64,000 bases of DNA, from positions 102,815 through 166,814 of the forward strand of contig JAQENU010000003.1 in NCBI GenBank assembly GCA_027676805.1. Direction: 5' to 3'. The translations under genes were made by a program, and so were the position numbers. Below the pieces are notes generated by a model. It ran no database searches and was not told the origin of the DNA. It saw only the letters and a program-made list of their open reading frames with translations. Positions 52,112 to 62,779 of this stretch are shown one piece after another. The DNA comes from Coprobacillaceae bacterium UN01-12pH3A. GTDB lineage: Bacteria > Bacillota_I > Bacilli_A > Erysipelotrichales > Coprobacillaceae. Each line of letters opens with the position of its first letter. The first letter of the stretch is position 1.

Positions 52112-53058
52112 ATTAATCACCTCACTATTCATACTATATCACAATAAAAGTTTTGTCTCCATCTTTCTATTGTGGTTTATTATTTGAAACTGGTTCTTAT
52201 CATTAAGCAAATGAAAAAGGCACCTATCATGATGCACCCTTAGCAAGTAGACAGATGAAATAATTAAAATTTTATAATCTATTCCCTAAAATTAAATAAT
52301 TTCAATTTTCGTTGACAAATAGGGACTATTTTGAATGTCTATGTTCTCTATGATTTATTGTATTTGAGTCATTTTTGATGTTTTATGCTCAAAATAAACC
52401 CATTATTAAATAAAATATTTCCCATTTTAGAAACTTCTTTCAATTCAAGGAGTTCGTTTATCTTTGATATACTTCTGTTAAATGCAGCTCTAATAATTTT
52501 TAGATTGGTCCTCTTTAAATGTTTATATAGTTGTGGGGAATGTAATATAGGAAGAGAATTGATAATACAATCAATATTCGAATTAGGCTAATTTAAATAT
52601 TTTGTTTTCTCATTTACTGACTCACCTAAAATATACAATTTACATATTTAATTGATACTTTGTATCTTTTCCTTTTCCATTTTTTCAAGTAACCTTTTAA
52701 GAATTCTTTTTAACCTAGGGACATTTATATAAACATCAATAATTGTTTAAAAATCATTGTGATTAATAGTAAAAGATTATAATTTGACATATAATGACAA
52801 AGATAATTGATGAAATATATATAAATAAGGATTTTTTTATATAAGTTACAACGAATTGAGTGGTTTTATTTAATTTCGTTGCTTTCGATGTGCAACGAAT
52901 ATCATATTTATTTTGTTTTCGTTGCATGGAAAGAAGAAAGAGCTATGGTTAATTATTTAAGTAGAAGTCAATTAGATAAGATCCTTGGCTTTAATAAGGC
53001 TAAAACTGGAATCAAAAATAAATTTGAAGCATAATCAATGATCCTTCATTATACTACA
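52112..53058. other. Gene-poor region with repeated CAACGAA/TTCGTTG boxes
   Basis: About 950 bases without a convincing gene. The 68-codon frame at 52385-52591 has no ribosome-binding site. Short frames (for example MVNYLSRSQLDKILGFNK near 52946) look like gene ends. TTCGTTG or CAACGAA occurs at about 52308, 52849, 52875, 52893 and 52918; the middle two form a hairpin. Confidence 0.45.
52874..52902. repeat. Hairpin of TTTCGTTGC / GCAACGAA
   Basis: Inverted copies of TTCGTTGC around a 9-base loop, in a cluster of five related boxes. No T-run follows, so it is not a typical terminator. Confidence 0.5.
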
Positions 53059-53098
53059 GAATACAAAAAAGCCCGAATCTATCGAGCTTTTCGTATTC
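53059..53098 (-). terminator. Terminator of asp23-fakA operon
   Basis: The stem AAAGCTCGA / TCGGGCTTT (one G-T pair), followed by TTTTTT on the minus strand, with outer GAATAC/GTATTC pairing. Confidence 0.85.
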
Positions 53099-53116
53099 TA
53101 TTGTATTTTTTAGTAT

Positions 53117-54754
53117 CTATTCAACACCGACAATAAACGAATAGATAGGCTGCATACCTAAATGAACCTCTAATTCAGCTTCTGAATTTTCTTCAATGAA
53201 ACGAGTAATTTCATCTAACTCTTCTTTGCTGACATCATCTCCTGCAATCAGGGTGATAATCTCATCTTCATCACTGAACAGTCCGTTTAACGTATTTTTG
53301 CACGCTTCTACTTTACTAGGAACACATGCAACAATGTTTTTTTCTACCATTGCCATATATTGATTAGCTTTAATATCTACCCCATCAATATTAGTATCTT
53401 TAATGGCGAAAGTCACCTGTCCGGTTTTAACATTGCTTACGGCTTCCATCATATCTTCGATCGTATCCTCTAAATCAGCTTCCGGATTAAACATGATACA
53501 TGCTGATAAGCCTTGTGGAATTGTCTTTGTAGGAATAACCTTAACGTTGATTTTACCTTCTAATACTACGGCGGCCTGATTAGCTGCCATAATTATATTT
53601 GAGTTATTTGGCAAAACAATCACATTTTTAGCATTGATGCTTGTAATCGCAGCTACTAAATCCTCAGTAGACGGATTCATGGTTTGACCGCCGCTAACCA
53701 CGTAGTCACAGTTTAATTCCATAAACATATCTTTAATTCCGCTTCCCGCCGCTACTGAAATTAATCCTACTTCTTTTTCTTCACGCGGTGCTTCCGGTTT
53801 TGAACTTTGAGCCTGTTCTTCAATAATGGTATTATGCTGTTCCTGCATATTTTCAATTTTTAGTTTAATAAATTCACCAAAACGCTGAGCTAAATTCAAT
53901 GCTTCCCCAGGTTTTAAGGTATGTACATGGACTTTAACAATATCTTCGTCCTGTACTACTACGATACTTTCTCCAGGAATCATCGACAATTCATTTTTCA
54001 ATTGATCTTCGCTGAATTTATGCACCAATGATTCTTCTAATCTTAATATAAACTCAGTACAGTATCCAAAGCCTTCTTCTCCAGTATCTACATTGCTGGC
54101 AGCTGCCTGAACGTCTGCAAAAACATCCACTTTTTCAATTTTATCTCCGGCAATCGCAGACATGAATCCGGTTAAGATTAATACCAATCCGGCTCCGCCA
54201 CTGTCAACAACCCCTACTTCTTTTAAAACCGGCAATAATTCCGGTGTTCTTTCTAATGAATCCTCTGCCTGTTTCACAAAATAAGAAAAGACATCTTCAA
54301 TTGATTTATCTTTTTTAGCGTATTTAACAACAGCATCTGAAGCTTCTCTGATAACTGTCAAGATTGTACCTTCAACCGGTCTCATAACGGCCTTATATGC
54401 CACTTTAGCACCGTTTTTAAAGGCTTTTGCCATATCTACGCAATCAATTTCATCTTTTCCTTCTAAAGCGATAGAAACCCCTCTAAAGATCTGTGAGAGA
54501 ATAACTCCCGAGTTTCCGCGGGCTCCCATCAGCAATCCTTTTGATAATTTCTTTGAAATGTCATAGATGCTGCTTACATCCATATTTTCAATTTCTTTTG
54601 CCCCTGAAGAAAAAGTAAGTGACATATTTGTTCCCGTATCTCCATCAGGTACCGGGAAAACATTTAGGGCATCAATTTCATGATGCTGATTGTGCAGTAG
54701 ATAGCAGCCTGCCAATACCATTTCTTTAAATAGCTGTCCATTGATTTTTTCCAT
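53117..54754 (-). CDS. fakA: Fatty acid kinase FakA (DAK2/YloV-type)
   Basis: A 545-residue protein, the usual length of FakA/YloV. The N-terminal DhaL/DAK2 domain (about 1-200) has LNVFPVPDGDTGTNM and GARGNSGVILSQI, the ATP/metal-binding blocks. The middle and C-terminal parts (EFILRLEE, VSGGQTMNPSTEDLVAAI, YSFIVGVE) are the YloV type. FakA phosphorylates fatty acids bound by FakB for incorporation into phospholipid. It is 17 bases after asp23, and the two are divergent from rpmB, the conserved order of many Firmicutes. Confidence 0.93.
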   Translation of the reverse strand: MEKINGQLFKEMVLAGCYLLHNQHHEIDALNVFPVPDGDTGTNMSLTFSSGAKEIENMDVSSIYDISKKLSKGLLMGARGNSGVILSQIFRGVSIALEGKDEIDCVDMAKAFKNGAKVAYKAVMRPVEGTILTVIREASDAVVKYAKKDKSIEDVFSYFVKQAEDSLERTPELLPVLKEVGVVDSGGAGLVLILTGFMSAIAGDKIEKVDVFADVQAAASNVDTGEEGFGYCTEFILRLEESLVHKFSEDQLKNELSMIPGESIVVVQDEDIVKVHVHTLKPGEALNLAQRFGEFIKLKIENMQEQHNTIIEEQAQSSKPEAPREEKEVGLISVAAGSGIKDMFMELNCDYVVSGGQTMNPSTEDLVAAITSINAKNVIVLPNNSNIIMAANQAAVVLEGKINVKVIPTKTIPQGLSACIMFNPEADLEDTIEDMMEAVSNVKTGQVTFAIKDTNIDGVDIKANQYMAMVEKNIVACVPSKVEACKNTLNGLFSDEDEIITLIAGDDVSKEELDEITRFIEENSEAELEVHLGMQPIYSFIVGVE

Positions 54755-54771
54755 TTATGTTCCCTCCACGC

Positions 54772-55131
54772 TTACTCCACAACTTTAATGCCTTGAACAT
54801 AAACGTTAACAGCTTCAACTCTAACATCTAGTGATTTTTCAAGAACATATTTTACTTTCTTTTGAACTTCATATACGATCTCTGAGATCTTCATGCCATA
54901 TCCAACAAAGATATACATGTCCACGATCAATCCCGTCAATCCTTCTTTTGCTTCTATTCCACGAGAAAAATTATCTTTCTTTAGTAATTCATAGAAACCA
55001 TCTTTTAACATTTTTTGACTGGCCATACCCACTACCCCGTAACATTCGGTGGCTGCACCGCCAGCTGTTTGAGCTACGACTTCTGAAGAAAAATTAATAT
55101 TACCAAATTGTGTATTTTTTTCAATCATCAA
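54772..55131 (-). CDS. Asp23/Gls24-family protein (YloU type)
   Basis: A 119-residue protein with an Asp23 fold (NINFSSEVVAQTAGGAATECYGVVGMAS, LIVDMYIFVGYGMKISEIVYEVQKKVKY and VEAVNVYVQGIKVVE). Members are associated with envelope stress and alkaline shock; the YloU branch always sits beside fakA. The start (ATG 55131) has GAGGGATCACTTG upstream. It probably forms an operon with fakA. Confidence 0.9.
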   Translation of the reverse strand: MMIEKNTQFGNINFSSEVVAQTAGGAATECYGVVGMASQKMLKDGFYELLKKDNFSRGIEAKEGLTGLIVDMYIFVGYGMKISEIVYEVQKKVKYVLEKSLDVRVEAVNVYVQGIKVVE

Positions 55132-55357
55132 GTGATCCCTCCATATTGTTTCATTTATGTATAATAAACGCTAATATTATTATACCCTAGATATTTTGAT
55201 TAAGCAAATAATTCACGACCAATACATTATATTCGTCTATTTCCAATATTTCAACAACTTTCATTAATTAAATTTATATTTTTTGCTTGATTTTTATATT
55301 ATTAGATGTTATTATTGGTAAGTATGAAAAAGCCACTAAAAAAGGGGGTAAAATGAA

Positions 55358-55543
55358 ATGTCAAGAAAATGTCAATTAACTGGTAAAGGTGCAATGTCTG
55401 GAAACGCACGTTCACATTCATTACATGCGACAAGAAGAAAATGGAATGTTAACCTTCAAAAAGCAGTCGTATTGGTGGATGGAAAACCAACAAAAGTTAA
55501 AATTTCAGCAAGAGCTCTTAAAACCTTAAGAAAAAGCGCTTAA
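55358..55543 (+). CDS. rpmB: 50S ribosomal protein L28
   Basis: A 61-residue basic protein. SRKCQLTGKGAMSGNARSHS is the conserved start and NVNLQKAVVLVDGKPTKVKI the core strand. Only one Cys remains, so it is a zinc-independent form. GGGGGT lies before the ATG. The -35/-10 TTGATT-17-TATTAT is at about 55290-55318. Two terminators follow. Confidence 0.95.
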   Translation: MSRKCQLTGKGAMSGNARSHSLHATRRKWNVNLQKAVVLVDGKPTKVKISARALKTLRKSA

Positions 55544-55569
55544 TTTTAGTATTGTAAATTTACCATGGT

Positions 55570-55593
55570 AAGATGCAAACGCATCTTTTTTTA
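55570..55593 (+). terminator. Terminator 1 after rpmB
   Basis: A 7-bp stem (AAGATGC / GCATCTT) followed by TTTTTT. Confidence 0.85.
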
Positions 55594-55599
55594 TTAATC

Positions 55600-55640
55600 A
55601 AGCTATTGTATAGGATTAACCCTGTATGATAGCTTTTTTA
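55600..55640 (+). terminator. Terminator 2 after rpmB
   Basis: The stem AAGCTAT / ATAGCTT with an inner TATAGG/CCTGTA stem, followed by TTTTTT. Confidence 0.65.
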
Positions 55641-55653
55641 ATTATCTATAAAG

Positions 55654-55690
55654 AAAACCCCTCAAGCTGTTTATTCAACTTTTGGGGTTT
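55654..55690 (-). terminator. Terminator of hrcA-grpE-dnaK-dnaJ operon
   Basis: The stem AAACCCC ... GGGGTTT with a loop region, followed on the minus strand by TTTTC, just after dnaJ. Confidence 0.75.
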
Positions 55691-55704
55691 AGTTCGTATG
55701 TTTA

Positions 55705-56835
55705 TTAACGTTTAAATGCTTTTTTGAAATTATCGAAGAAAGAATCCTTTTTCTTATCCTTTTCAACGATCTTGCGATAAAGCTCTTTTTCTTCTTTAGA
55801 TAATTTAGTTGGAATCTTAACCTCGATCTTTACCAGCTCATCTCCATAATTATCACTGCGTAAATCTTTGACCCCTTTGCCCTTTAAGCGAAGTGTCGTT
55901 CCATGCTGTGTTCCTTCTGGAATCTTTAATGTAACTTCACCATATGGTGTTGGCACATCGACTTCACAGCCTAATGTCGCATTAGGTGCGGAAATTGGGA
56001 TATTAATTAAGATATTGCGCCCATCACGAACAAAATGAGGATGTCTCTTTATCACGATTTCGACATATAGATCCCCGTTCGATCCACCATTGCTTCCACG
56101 AGCTCCTTTTCCGGCTACACGCAGCTGTTGATGAGAATCAATACCAGCCGGGATCTTTAATTCTACCGTAATATTTTTGTTGGTATATCCGCTGCCATGA
56201 CATTGATGACATTTTGTTTTAACCGTTTTTCCTGTTCCCTGACAGTCCGGACAAACACTCTGATTCACAAAGGTACCAAAAGCTGTACGCTGCTGTGTTT
56301 TAATCTGTCCGGTTCCGTTACAGCGTGAACAAGTCGTATAGTCATTCGGTGTTTCCGCACCGGTTCCATGACAGTGTGAACATTGTTCATCATAATTAAT
56401 TTTTAAATCCAATGTTTTTCCATTAATCGCATCCATGAAGTCAATTTCCACTTGCATATAGCGATCTTGTCCACGACGTGGTCCAGTTGAACGCGTACGC
56501 GTTGATCCGCCCCCACCGCCAAAGAATGAACTGAAAATATCACCAAGGTCCATATCATCAAAACCACTGAATCCACCTTGGAATCCACCGCCTCCGAAGC
56601 CACCTGCACTTTGATCGAAAGCAGCGTGTCCGTAACGGTCATAAGCGGCACGTTTGTTATCATCGGATAAGACATCGTAAGCTTCTTGAACTTCTTTGAA
56701 CTTTTCTTCAGCATCTGCTTCTTTATTAACATCAGGGTGATATGTTTTTGCGAGCTTGCGATACGCTCTTTTTATAGTGGGAGCATCTGCATCCTTGCTG
56801 ACACCCAACACTTCATAATAATCTCTTTTTGCCAT
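55705..56835 (-). CDS. dnaJ: Chaperone DnaJ
   Basis: A 376-residue type I J-protein: J domain with HPD in TYHPDVN (about 31-37), a glycine/phenylalanine-rich linker (80-115), four CxxCxGxG zinc-binding repeats ([32 protein letters not shown]) and the C-terminal substrate-binding domain. It stimulates DnaK's ATPase. It is the last gene of the operon, 59 bases after dnaK. Confidence 0.97.
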   Translation of the reverse strand: MAKRDYYEVLGVSKDADAPTIKRAYRKLAKTYHPDVNKEADAEEKFKEVQEAYDVLSDDNKRAAYDRYGHAAFDQSAGGFGGGGFQGGFSGFDDMDLGDIFSSFFGGGGGSTRTRSTGPRRGQDRYMQVEIDFMDAINGKTLDLKINYDEQCSHCHGTGAETPNDYTTCSRCNGTGQIKTQQRTAFGTFVNQSVCPDCQGTGKTVKTKCHQCHGSGYTNKNITVELKIPAGIDSHQQLRVAGKGARGSNGGSNGDLYVEIVIKRHPHFVRDGRNILINIPISAPNATLGCEVDVPTPYGEVTLKIPEGTQHGTTLRLKGKGVKDLRSDNYGDELVKIEVKIPTKLSKEEKELYRKIVEKDKKKDSFFDNFKKAFKR

Positions 56836-56894
56836 TTGCTACCATCCTTACGTATTATGATCTTAGCCAAGGGAAAAATCCCTTGGCCAAATCA

Positions 56895-58715
<1,821 letters not shown>

Positions 58716-58722
58716 CTAAAAA

Positions 58723-59289
58723 TTACTCATTTACTTTTACTAAAGATGCACGAATTACGCGATCTTTCAACTTGTATCCTTTTTGTAATTCTTCTACGAT
58801 CATATTATGACCATAATTTTCATCATTGACCATCATAACTGCCTGATGGAAGTTAGGATCGAATTCTTTTCCTTCCACATCAATCTGTTCAATGCCATGT
58901 TTTTTTAATGCATCAATGAATTGTGTAGTGATCATTTCATAACCTTTTAAGAAATTTTTTAATTCTTCACTTGGTTCAGCAACATTCTGTGAACGTTCCA
59001 AGTTATCTACAACGGGCAGCAGATCTTCTGCAAAAGACTGAAGCATGTATTTTAAAGCATTCGCATGTTCATTCTGCAGACGTTTTTTAAGGTTTTCCAT
59101 ATCGGCAAATACCTTATAATAATCTGTTTTCCATTTTTCTACTTCTTCACCTAATTCAGTGATTTTTTCTTGCTGAAGTTCTTCCACTGACTTTTCAGCT
59201 TTTGGTTCTTCAACTGCTTCTTCCTGTTCCTGAGCTTGATTTTCTTCAACTTCTTCGTTTACTTCCTGCTCTACTTTATCTTTTTCCAT
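58723..59289 (-). CDS. grpE: Nucleotide exchange factor GrpE
   Basis: A 188-residue protein: acidic coiled-coil N-terminal half (runs of Glu up to about residue 60), then the dimerisation helices and the C-terminal beta domain (GYKLKDRVIRASLVKVNE) that contacts DnaK. DENYGHNMIVEELQKGY is typical. AGAGGTGA precedes the ATG. It is 11 bases after hrcA. Confidence 0.96.
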   Translation of the reverse strand: MEKDKVEQEVNEEVEENQAQEQEEAVEEPKAEKSVEELQQEKITELGEEVEKWKTDYYKVFADMENLKKRLQNEHANALKYMLQSFAEDLLPVVDNLERSQNVAEPSEELKNFLKGYEMITTQFIDALKKHGIEQIDVEGKEFDPNFHQAVMMVNDENYGHNMIVEELQKGYKLKDRVIRASLVKVNE

Positions 59290-59300
59290 TCTTTCACCTC

Positions 59301-60335
59301 TTATTCATCATCTTCGTCGTCATCATCAAAGAATAATTCTTCGATATTCTTTGACACGTAATCCACTAAAGAAACAACCTGTTCATAAGGCATTCTTGTT
59401 GGACCAATAACGGAAATAGTTCCGGATGAATGACTGCCGGTTTTGAATGATCCGGAAATCACTGAAACATCTTCTAATTCTGTTAAAGGAAGTGGCTGAC
59501 CAATTTTAACAGTGACGCCTTCTTCTTCATTCAGCCCGATGCTTTGCCACATCTGTGAATTTTCAAAGGCACTGACAAGTCTTCTTAATTTATTGACATC
59601 ATTAAATTCAGGCTGATACAGCATATTCTCTTTACCAGAGAAATAAACATCTTTGCTGGCAAACTTGACGAAAGCTTCCAAGAAAGCTCTGAAAAGCACT
59701 TCGTGCTCCTGAATACGACTGGAGATGATCGGTTTTACATCCTTTTCTAAACGAATGATGACCTGGTTGATCGGGGTGCCGATCAGCATCTCATTCATAA
59801 CTCCTACACAAGAGATCAAATCTTCATAGCTATACGTTCCGTCTAAGATAAATGTCTTGTTTTCCACATGACCCATATCGGTCACAATAATCACAGAGAC
59901 ACGCTCATTGGAAATTGGAACAATCGTAATATTCTGCAAGCTTTCATTCCGGGCATCCGGTCCTAATGCAATTGAGGTTAAATGTGTCAGCTGACTCAGC
60001 ATCTCACAGCTTTCCTTTACGACTTCGCTCAAGGTTCTGCCGCGCTCACTAAAGATTGTCTGCATCTGATTTTTAATCGTATCTTCGATTTTAAAATCTG
60101 TCAGTGTTTCCACATAATACTTGTACCCCTCCACACTGGGAATACGTCCAGAAGAGGTATGTGTTTTTTCTAAATATCCATAGTCCTCCAAAGCTGCCAT
60201 TTCATTACGAATCGTTGCGCTTGAGTACGGTAACTGATATCTTTCCAATAAATACTTAGAGCCTACCGGTTCTGCGGTTTCTACGAACGCATCAACAATA
60301 GCTTTAAATATCGTGATTTGTCTTGATGTAAGCAT
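59301..60335 (-). CDS. hrcA: Heat-inducible transcription repressor HrcA
   Basis: A 344-residue repressor. The N-terminal winged HTH (RQITIFKAIVDAFVETAEPV, PYSSATIRNEMAALEDYGYL) binds CIRCE; the GAF-like domain and the insert follow. The start is the ATG at 60335 because AAAGGTGG lies upstream; the longest frame adds seven codons. It controls its own operon through two CIRCE elements just upstream. Confidence 0.96.
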   Translation of the reverse strand: MLTSRQITIFKAIVDAFVETAEPVGSKYLLERYQLPYSSATIRNEMAALEDYGYLEKTHTSSGRIPSVEGYKYYVETLTDFKIEDTIKNQMQTIFSERGRTLSEVVKESCEMLSQLTHLTSIALGPDARNESLQNITIVPISNERVSVIIVTDMGHVENKTFILDGTYSYEDLISCVGVMNEMLIGTPINQVIIRLEKDVKPIISSRIQEHEVLFRAFLEAFVKFASKDVYFSGKENMLYQPEFNDVNKLRRLVSAFENSQMWQSIGLNEEEGVTVKIGQPLPLTELEDVSVISGSFKTGSHSSGTISVIGPTRMPYEQVVSLVDYVSKNIEELFFDDDDEDDE

Positions 60336-60349
60336 GATGTCACCACCTT

Positions 60350-60376
60350 TTAGCACTCATCATTTTCATGTGCTAA
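60350..60376. promoter_or_regulatory. CIRCE element 1 (proximal, degenerate right arm)
   Basis: TTAGCACTC, nine bases, ATGTGCTAA. The right arm differs at two positions from GAGTGCTAA. It lies 15 bases before the hrcA start and covers the leader. Confidence 0.8.
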
Positions 60377-60380
60377 CTAT

Positions 60381-60408
60381 ATTATACATAATTATTTAGC
60401 ACTGTCAA
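60381..60408 (-). promoter_or_regulatory. Promoter of heat-shock operon
   Basis: On the minus strand: TTGACA, 16 bases, TATAAT. The -35 overlaps CIRCE element 2. Confidence 0.85.
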
Positions 60409-60422
60409 CAATTTAGTGCTAA
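60396..60422. promoter_or_regulatory. CIRCE element 2 (distal)
   Basis: TTAGCACTG, nine bases, TAGTGCTAA: one change per arm from the consensus. It overlaps the -35 of the hrcA promoter. Confidence 0.8.
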
Positions 60423-60435
60423 AAATATTAAAAAG

Positions 60436-61560
60436 TTAATCGACTAATTCAAGCAGGATAAAATCAAGCAGATCCATCCCTTTACTCGTTGGACGCAAAT
60501 GATTTTCTTCGATGATCAAAAGACCCTGATCGATAAATGGCTGCAGTCTTTCTTGATAATATGTAAGCAAATCAATCTGATAGCGCTGCTTAAATGAAGA
60601 AAGAGAAATACCGTTAGCTAAACGCAGTCCCAACATCAATGCTTCAAACATGCTTTCCTTGTGTTCAATCGTTTCCTTAGTCTGCAAGAACTCCCCATTT
60701 AAATATGCAGATAACTGCTTTGTATTATGATAGCGGATATTATCAAGATAGCCATGTGCCCCTAAACCACATCCATAATAATGCTGATCCAGCCAATAGA
60801 CACAGTTGTGCAAAGAAGGATGACCGTTTTTTTCAAAATTACTGATCTCATATCGATGAAAGCCAAACTGCTCGAGCTTTTCGCGAATCATTTCCGTAAT
60901 CGTATATTCCTCCTGCTCATCCATTCCTTCAAAATGTTCATTATATAACACAGTATGTTCTTCTAATATTAAAGAGTAATAAGAAAGATGAGTGATCGGT
61001 AATGCTTCCACAATCATAAGATCTTTTAAAATGTCTTCTTTTGTCTGTAAAGGCAGATTATACATCAAATCAATAGAAATATTTTTTATACCAGCTTCCC
61101 GTGCCTGCGCAATCAGCAGAAAAACCTCCTGATTATGATGCAGTCTGCCTATTTTTTTTAAGATTGCTTCATTAAATGTCTGAACCCCAATACTCAGGCG
61201 GTTAACCCCATAAGTTTTAAACAGCAATAACTTTTCATATGTCATAGATTCCGGATTGACTTCAATTGTGTATTCCAGCGCTCTGCCTGCATAGGGCTTT
61301 AATATCTGGAAGAGACTTTCCAACTGTTCCTCATTTAAGCTGCTTGGAGTGCCGCCGCCAATATAAAGTGTGGTAATAGGGACATCAATAGCATATTGCT
61401 GAACCTCTTTTTCTAAGGCTTTTAGATAACGGTCCACCCACTCTTTTTTATAATACATTTTAGAAAAATCACAGTATGTGCAGATATTCGTACAAAAAGG
61501 GATATGGACATACAATCCCATCCCTTCATTATTTTCCAACCATTCTATTTTTTTATTCAT
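60436..61560 (-). CDS. hemW: Heme chaperone HemW (CPO-like radical SAM protein)
   Basis: A 374-residue radical SAM protein: CTNICTYC (CX3CX2C cluster site), then GGGTPSSLNEEQL and TIEVNPESMTYEKL blocks. Differences from HemN (extra N-terminal residues missing) make HemW, the heme-insertion chaperone, more likely than a coproporphyrinogen oxidase. The start is taken as ATG 61560, overlapping the sdaA stop by eight bases; the Shine-Dalgarno is weak. A heme-related role depends on whether the host respires. Confidence 0.88.
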   Translation of the reverse strand: MNKKIEWLENNEGMGLYVHIPFCTNICTYCDFSKMYYKKEWVDRYLKALEKEVQQYAIDVPITTLYIGGGTPSSLNEEQLESLFQILKPYAGRALEYTIEVNPESMTYEKLLLFKTYGVNRLSIGVQTFNEAILKKIGRLHHNQEVFLLIAQAREAGIKNISIDLMYNLPLQTKEDILKDLMIVEALPITHLSYYSLILEEHTVLYNEHFEGMDEQEEYTITEMIREKLEQFGFHRYEISNFEKNGHPSLHNCVYWLDQHYYGCGLGAHGYLDNIRYHNTKQLSAYLNGEFLQTKETIEHKESMFEALMLGLRLANGISLSSFKQRYQIDLLTYYQERLQPFIDQGLLIIEENHLRPTSKGMDLLDFILLELVD

Positions 61561-62770
61561 CTTCTTCACCAAATTCAAAATTACTTGCAAGTCCGCCCAG
61601 TGACGTTTCTTTATAAGCAGAATTTAGATCTTTTCCAGTTTTATACATGACCTTAACTACTGCATCAAAAGAGATCTTATTTTTACGGATATACCCGAGC
61701 TGTTTTGAGTATACTGCCGCATCCATCGCTCTCAATGCTGCAAAACCGTTGCGTTCAATACAAGGAATTTGAACATAGCCGCCAACGGGATCACAGGTTA
61801 AGCCCAAATTGTGTTCCATCCCCATCTCTGCTGCATATTCAATGGCACTGTTGTTAAGTTCCAGCAGCCATGCGTAAAGTGCCGCTGCCATTGCACACGC
61901 AGAACCGATTTCTGCCTGACAGCCTCCGTCAGCGCCGGAAATTGTCGCATTTTTCTTGATGACATTTCCAAACAATCCGCCAACACCTAAAGCCTTGACC
62001 AAATCTTTCTTTTCCATATGCAACTGTTTATAGCAGTAATATAGCACTGCCGGAATAACTCCGCTGGCCCCGCATGTCGGAGCAGTCACGATCGTATGTC
62101 CACAAGCATTTTCTTCACTGACTGCATAGGCATAACTGCTTACCAGCAGACGTTCACGTTCACTTTCTTTTTTCGTGTTCAAAGCCTGAGCATGCATCAT
62201 CTTCGCAACCCTTTTTAATTGCAGACGTCCGGGGATCGTTCCTTGTGTATGCAGTCCATCTTCAACACATTGGAACATTGCTTCTAAAACATGGTATAAA
62301 TAGACTTCAATCTCTTCATCTTCAAATTCTAATATATAATCGTAAAAAGAAATATTATGATCTTCAATATATTGAATAATTTCAGTCATATTTTTCTGCG
62401 GATAAACTTCCTGATGGGTTTCATTTTCAATGCCGGGCATTTCAATCTTTCCTCCGCCTACAGAATATGCAGTCACCTCATCTATCTTTTTCTCTTCTTC
62501 ATAGACAGTAAACATCATGCCATTAGGATGATAAGGCAAGGCATCGGCTTTGAACTTAAACACACACTCTATCGGCGCTAAAGCCTGTTTGATAATATAA
62601 TCGGTTAAATGCCCTTTCCCCGTCAATGCTAAAGATCCATATAATGTAACCACGACCTTTGAAGCATTTGGATAAAGCGATTTAATTCTTTCTGCCGCTA
62701 ATTTAGGTCCATAGGTATGTGAAGACGAGGGTCCTACGCCAATTTTATATAAGTTTCTTAAAGATTCCAT
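61553..62770 (-). CDS. sdaA: L-serine ammonia-lyase, single-chain iron-sulfur type
   Basis: A 405-residue fusion of the beta (about 1-150) and alpha (about 165-400) halves that are separate SdaAB and SdaAA in Bacillus. YKIGVGPSSSHTYGPK opens the beta half. TAPTCGASGVIPA, AEIGSACAMAAALYAW and LTCDPVGGYVQIPC contain the cysteines that hold the 4Fe-4S cluster. It deaminates serine to pyruvate. Its place between holA and hemW is unusual. Confidence 0.93.
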   Translation of the reverse strand: MESLRNLYKIGVGPSSSHTYGPKLAAERIKSLYPNASKVVVTLYGSLALTGKGHLTDYIIKQALAPIECVFKFKADALPYHPNGMMFTVYEEEKKIDEVTAYSVGGGKIEMPGIENETHQEVYPQKNMTEIIQYIEDHNISFYDYILEFEDEEIEVYLYHVLEAMFQCVEDGLHTQGTIPGRLQLKRVAKMMHAQALNTKKESERERLLVSSYAYAVSEENACGHTIVTAPTCGASGVIPAVLYYCYKQLHMEKKDLVKALGVGGLFGNVIKKNATISGADGGCQAEIGSACAMAAALYAWLLELNNSAIEYAAEMGMEHNLGLTCDPVGGYVQIPCIERNGFAALRAMDAAVYSKQLGYIRKNKISFDAVVKVMYKTGKDLNSAYKETSLGGLASNFEFGEEDE

Positions 62771-62779
62771 AATTATCTC

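Noticed and set aside
52385..52591. 68-codon frame in the gene-poor region
   Set aside because: No ribosome-binding site, irregular composition, and nothing recognisable. The complementary strand also gives an open reading, so neither is convincing.
52840..52930. CRISPR array from repeated boxes
   Set aside because: Repeats are only seven bases long, irregularly spaced and in both orientations; no cas genes.
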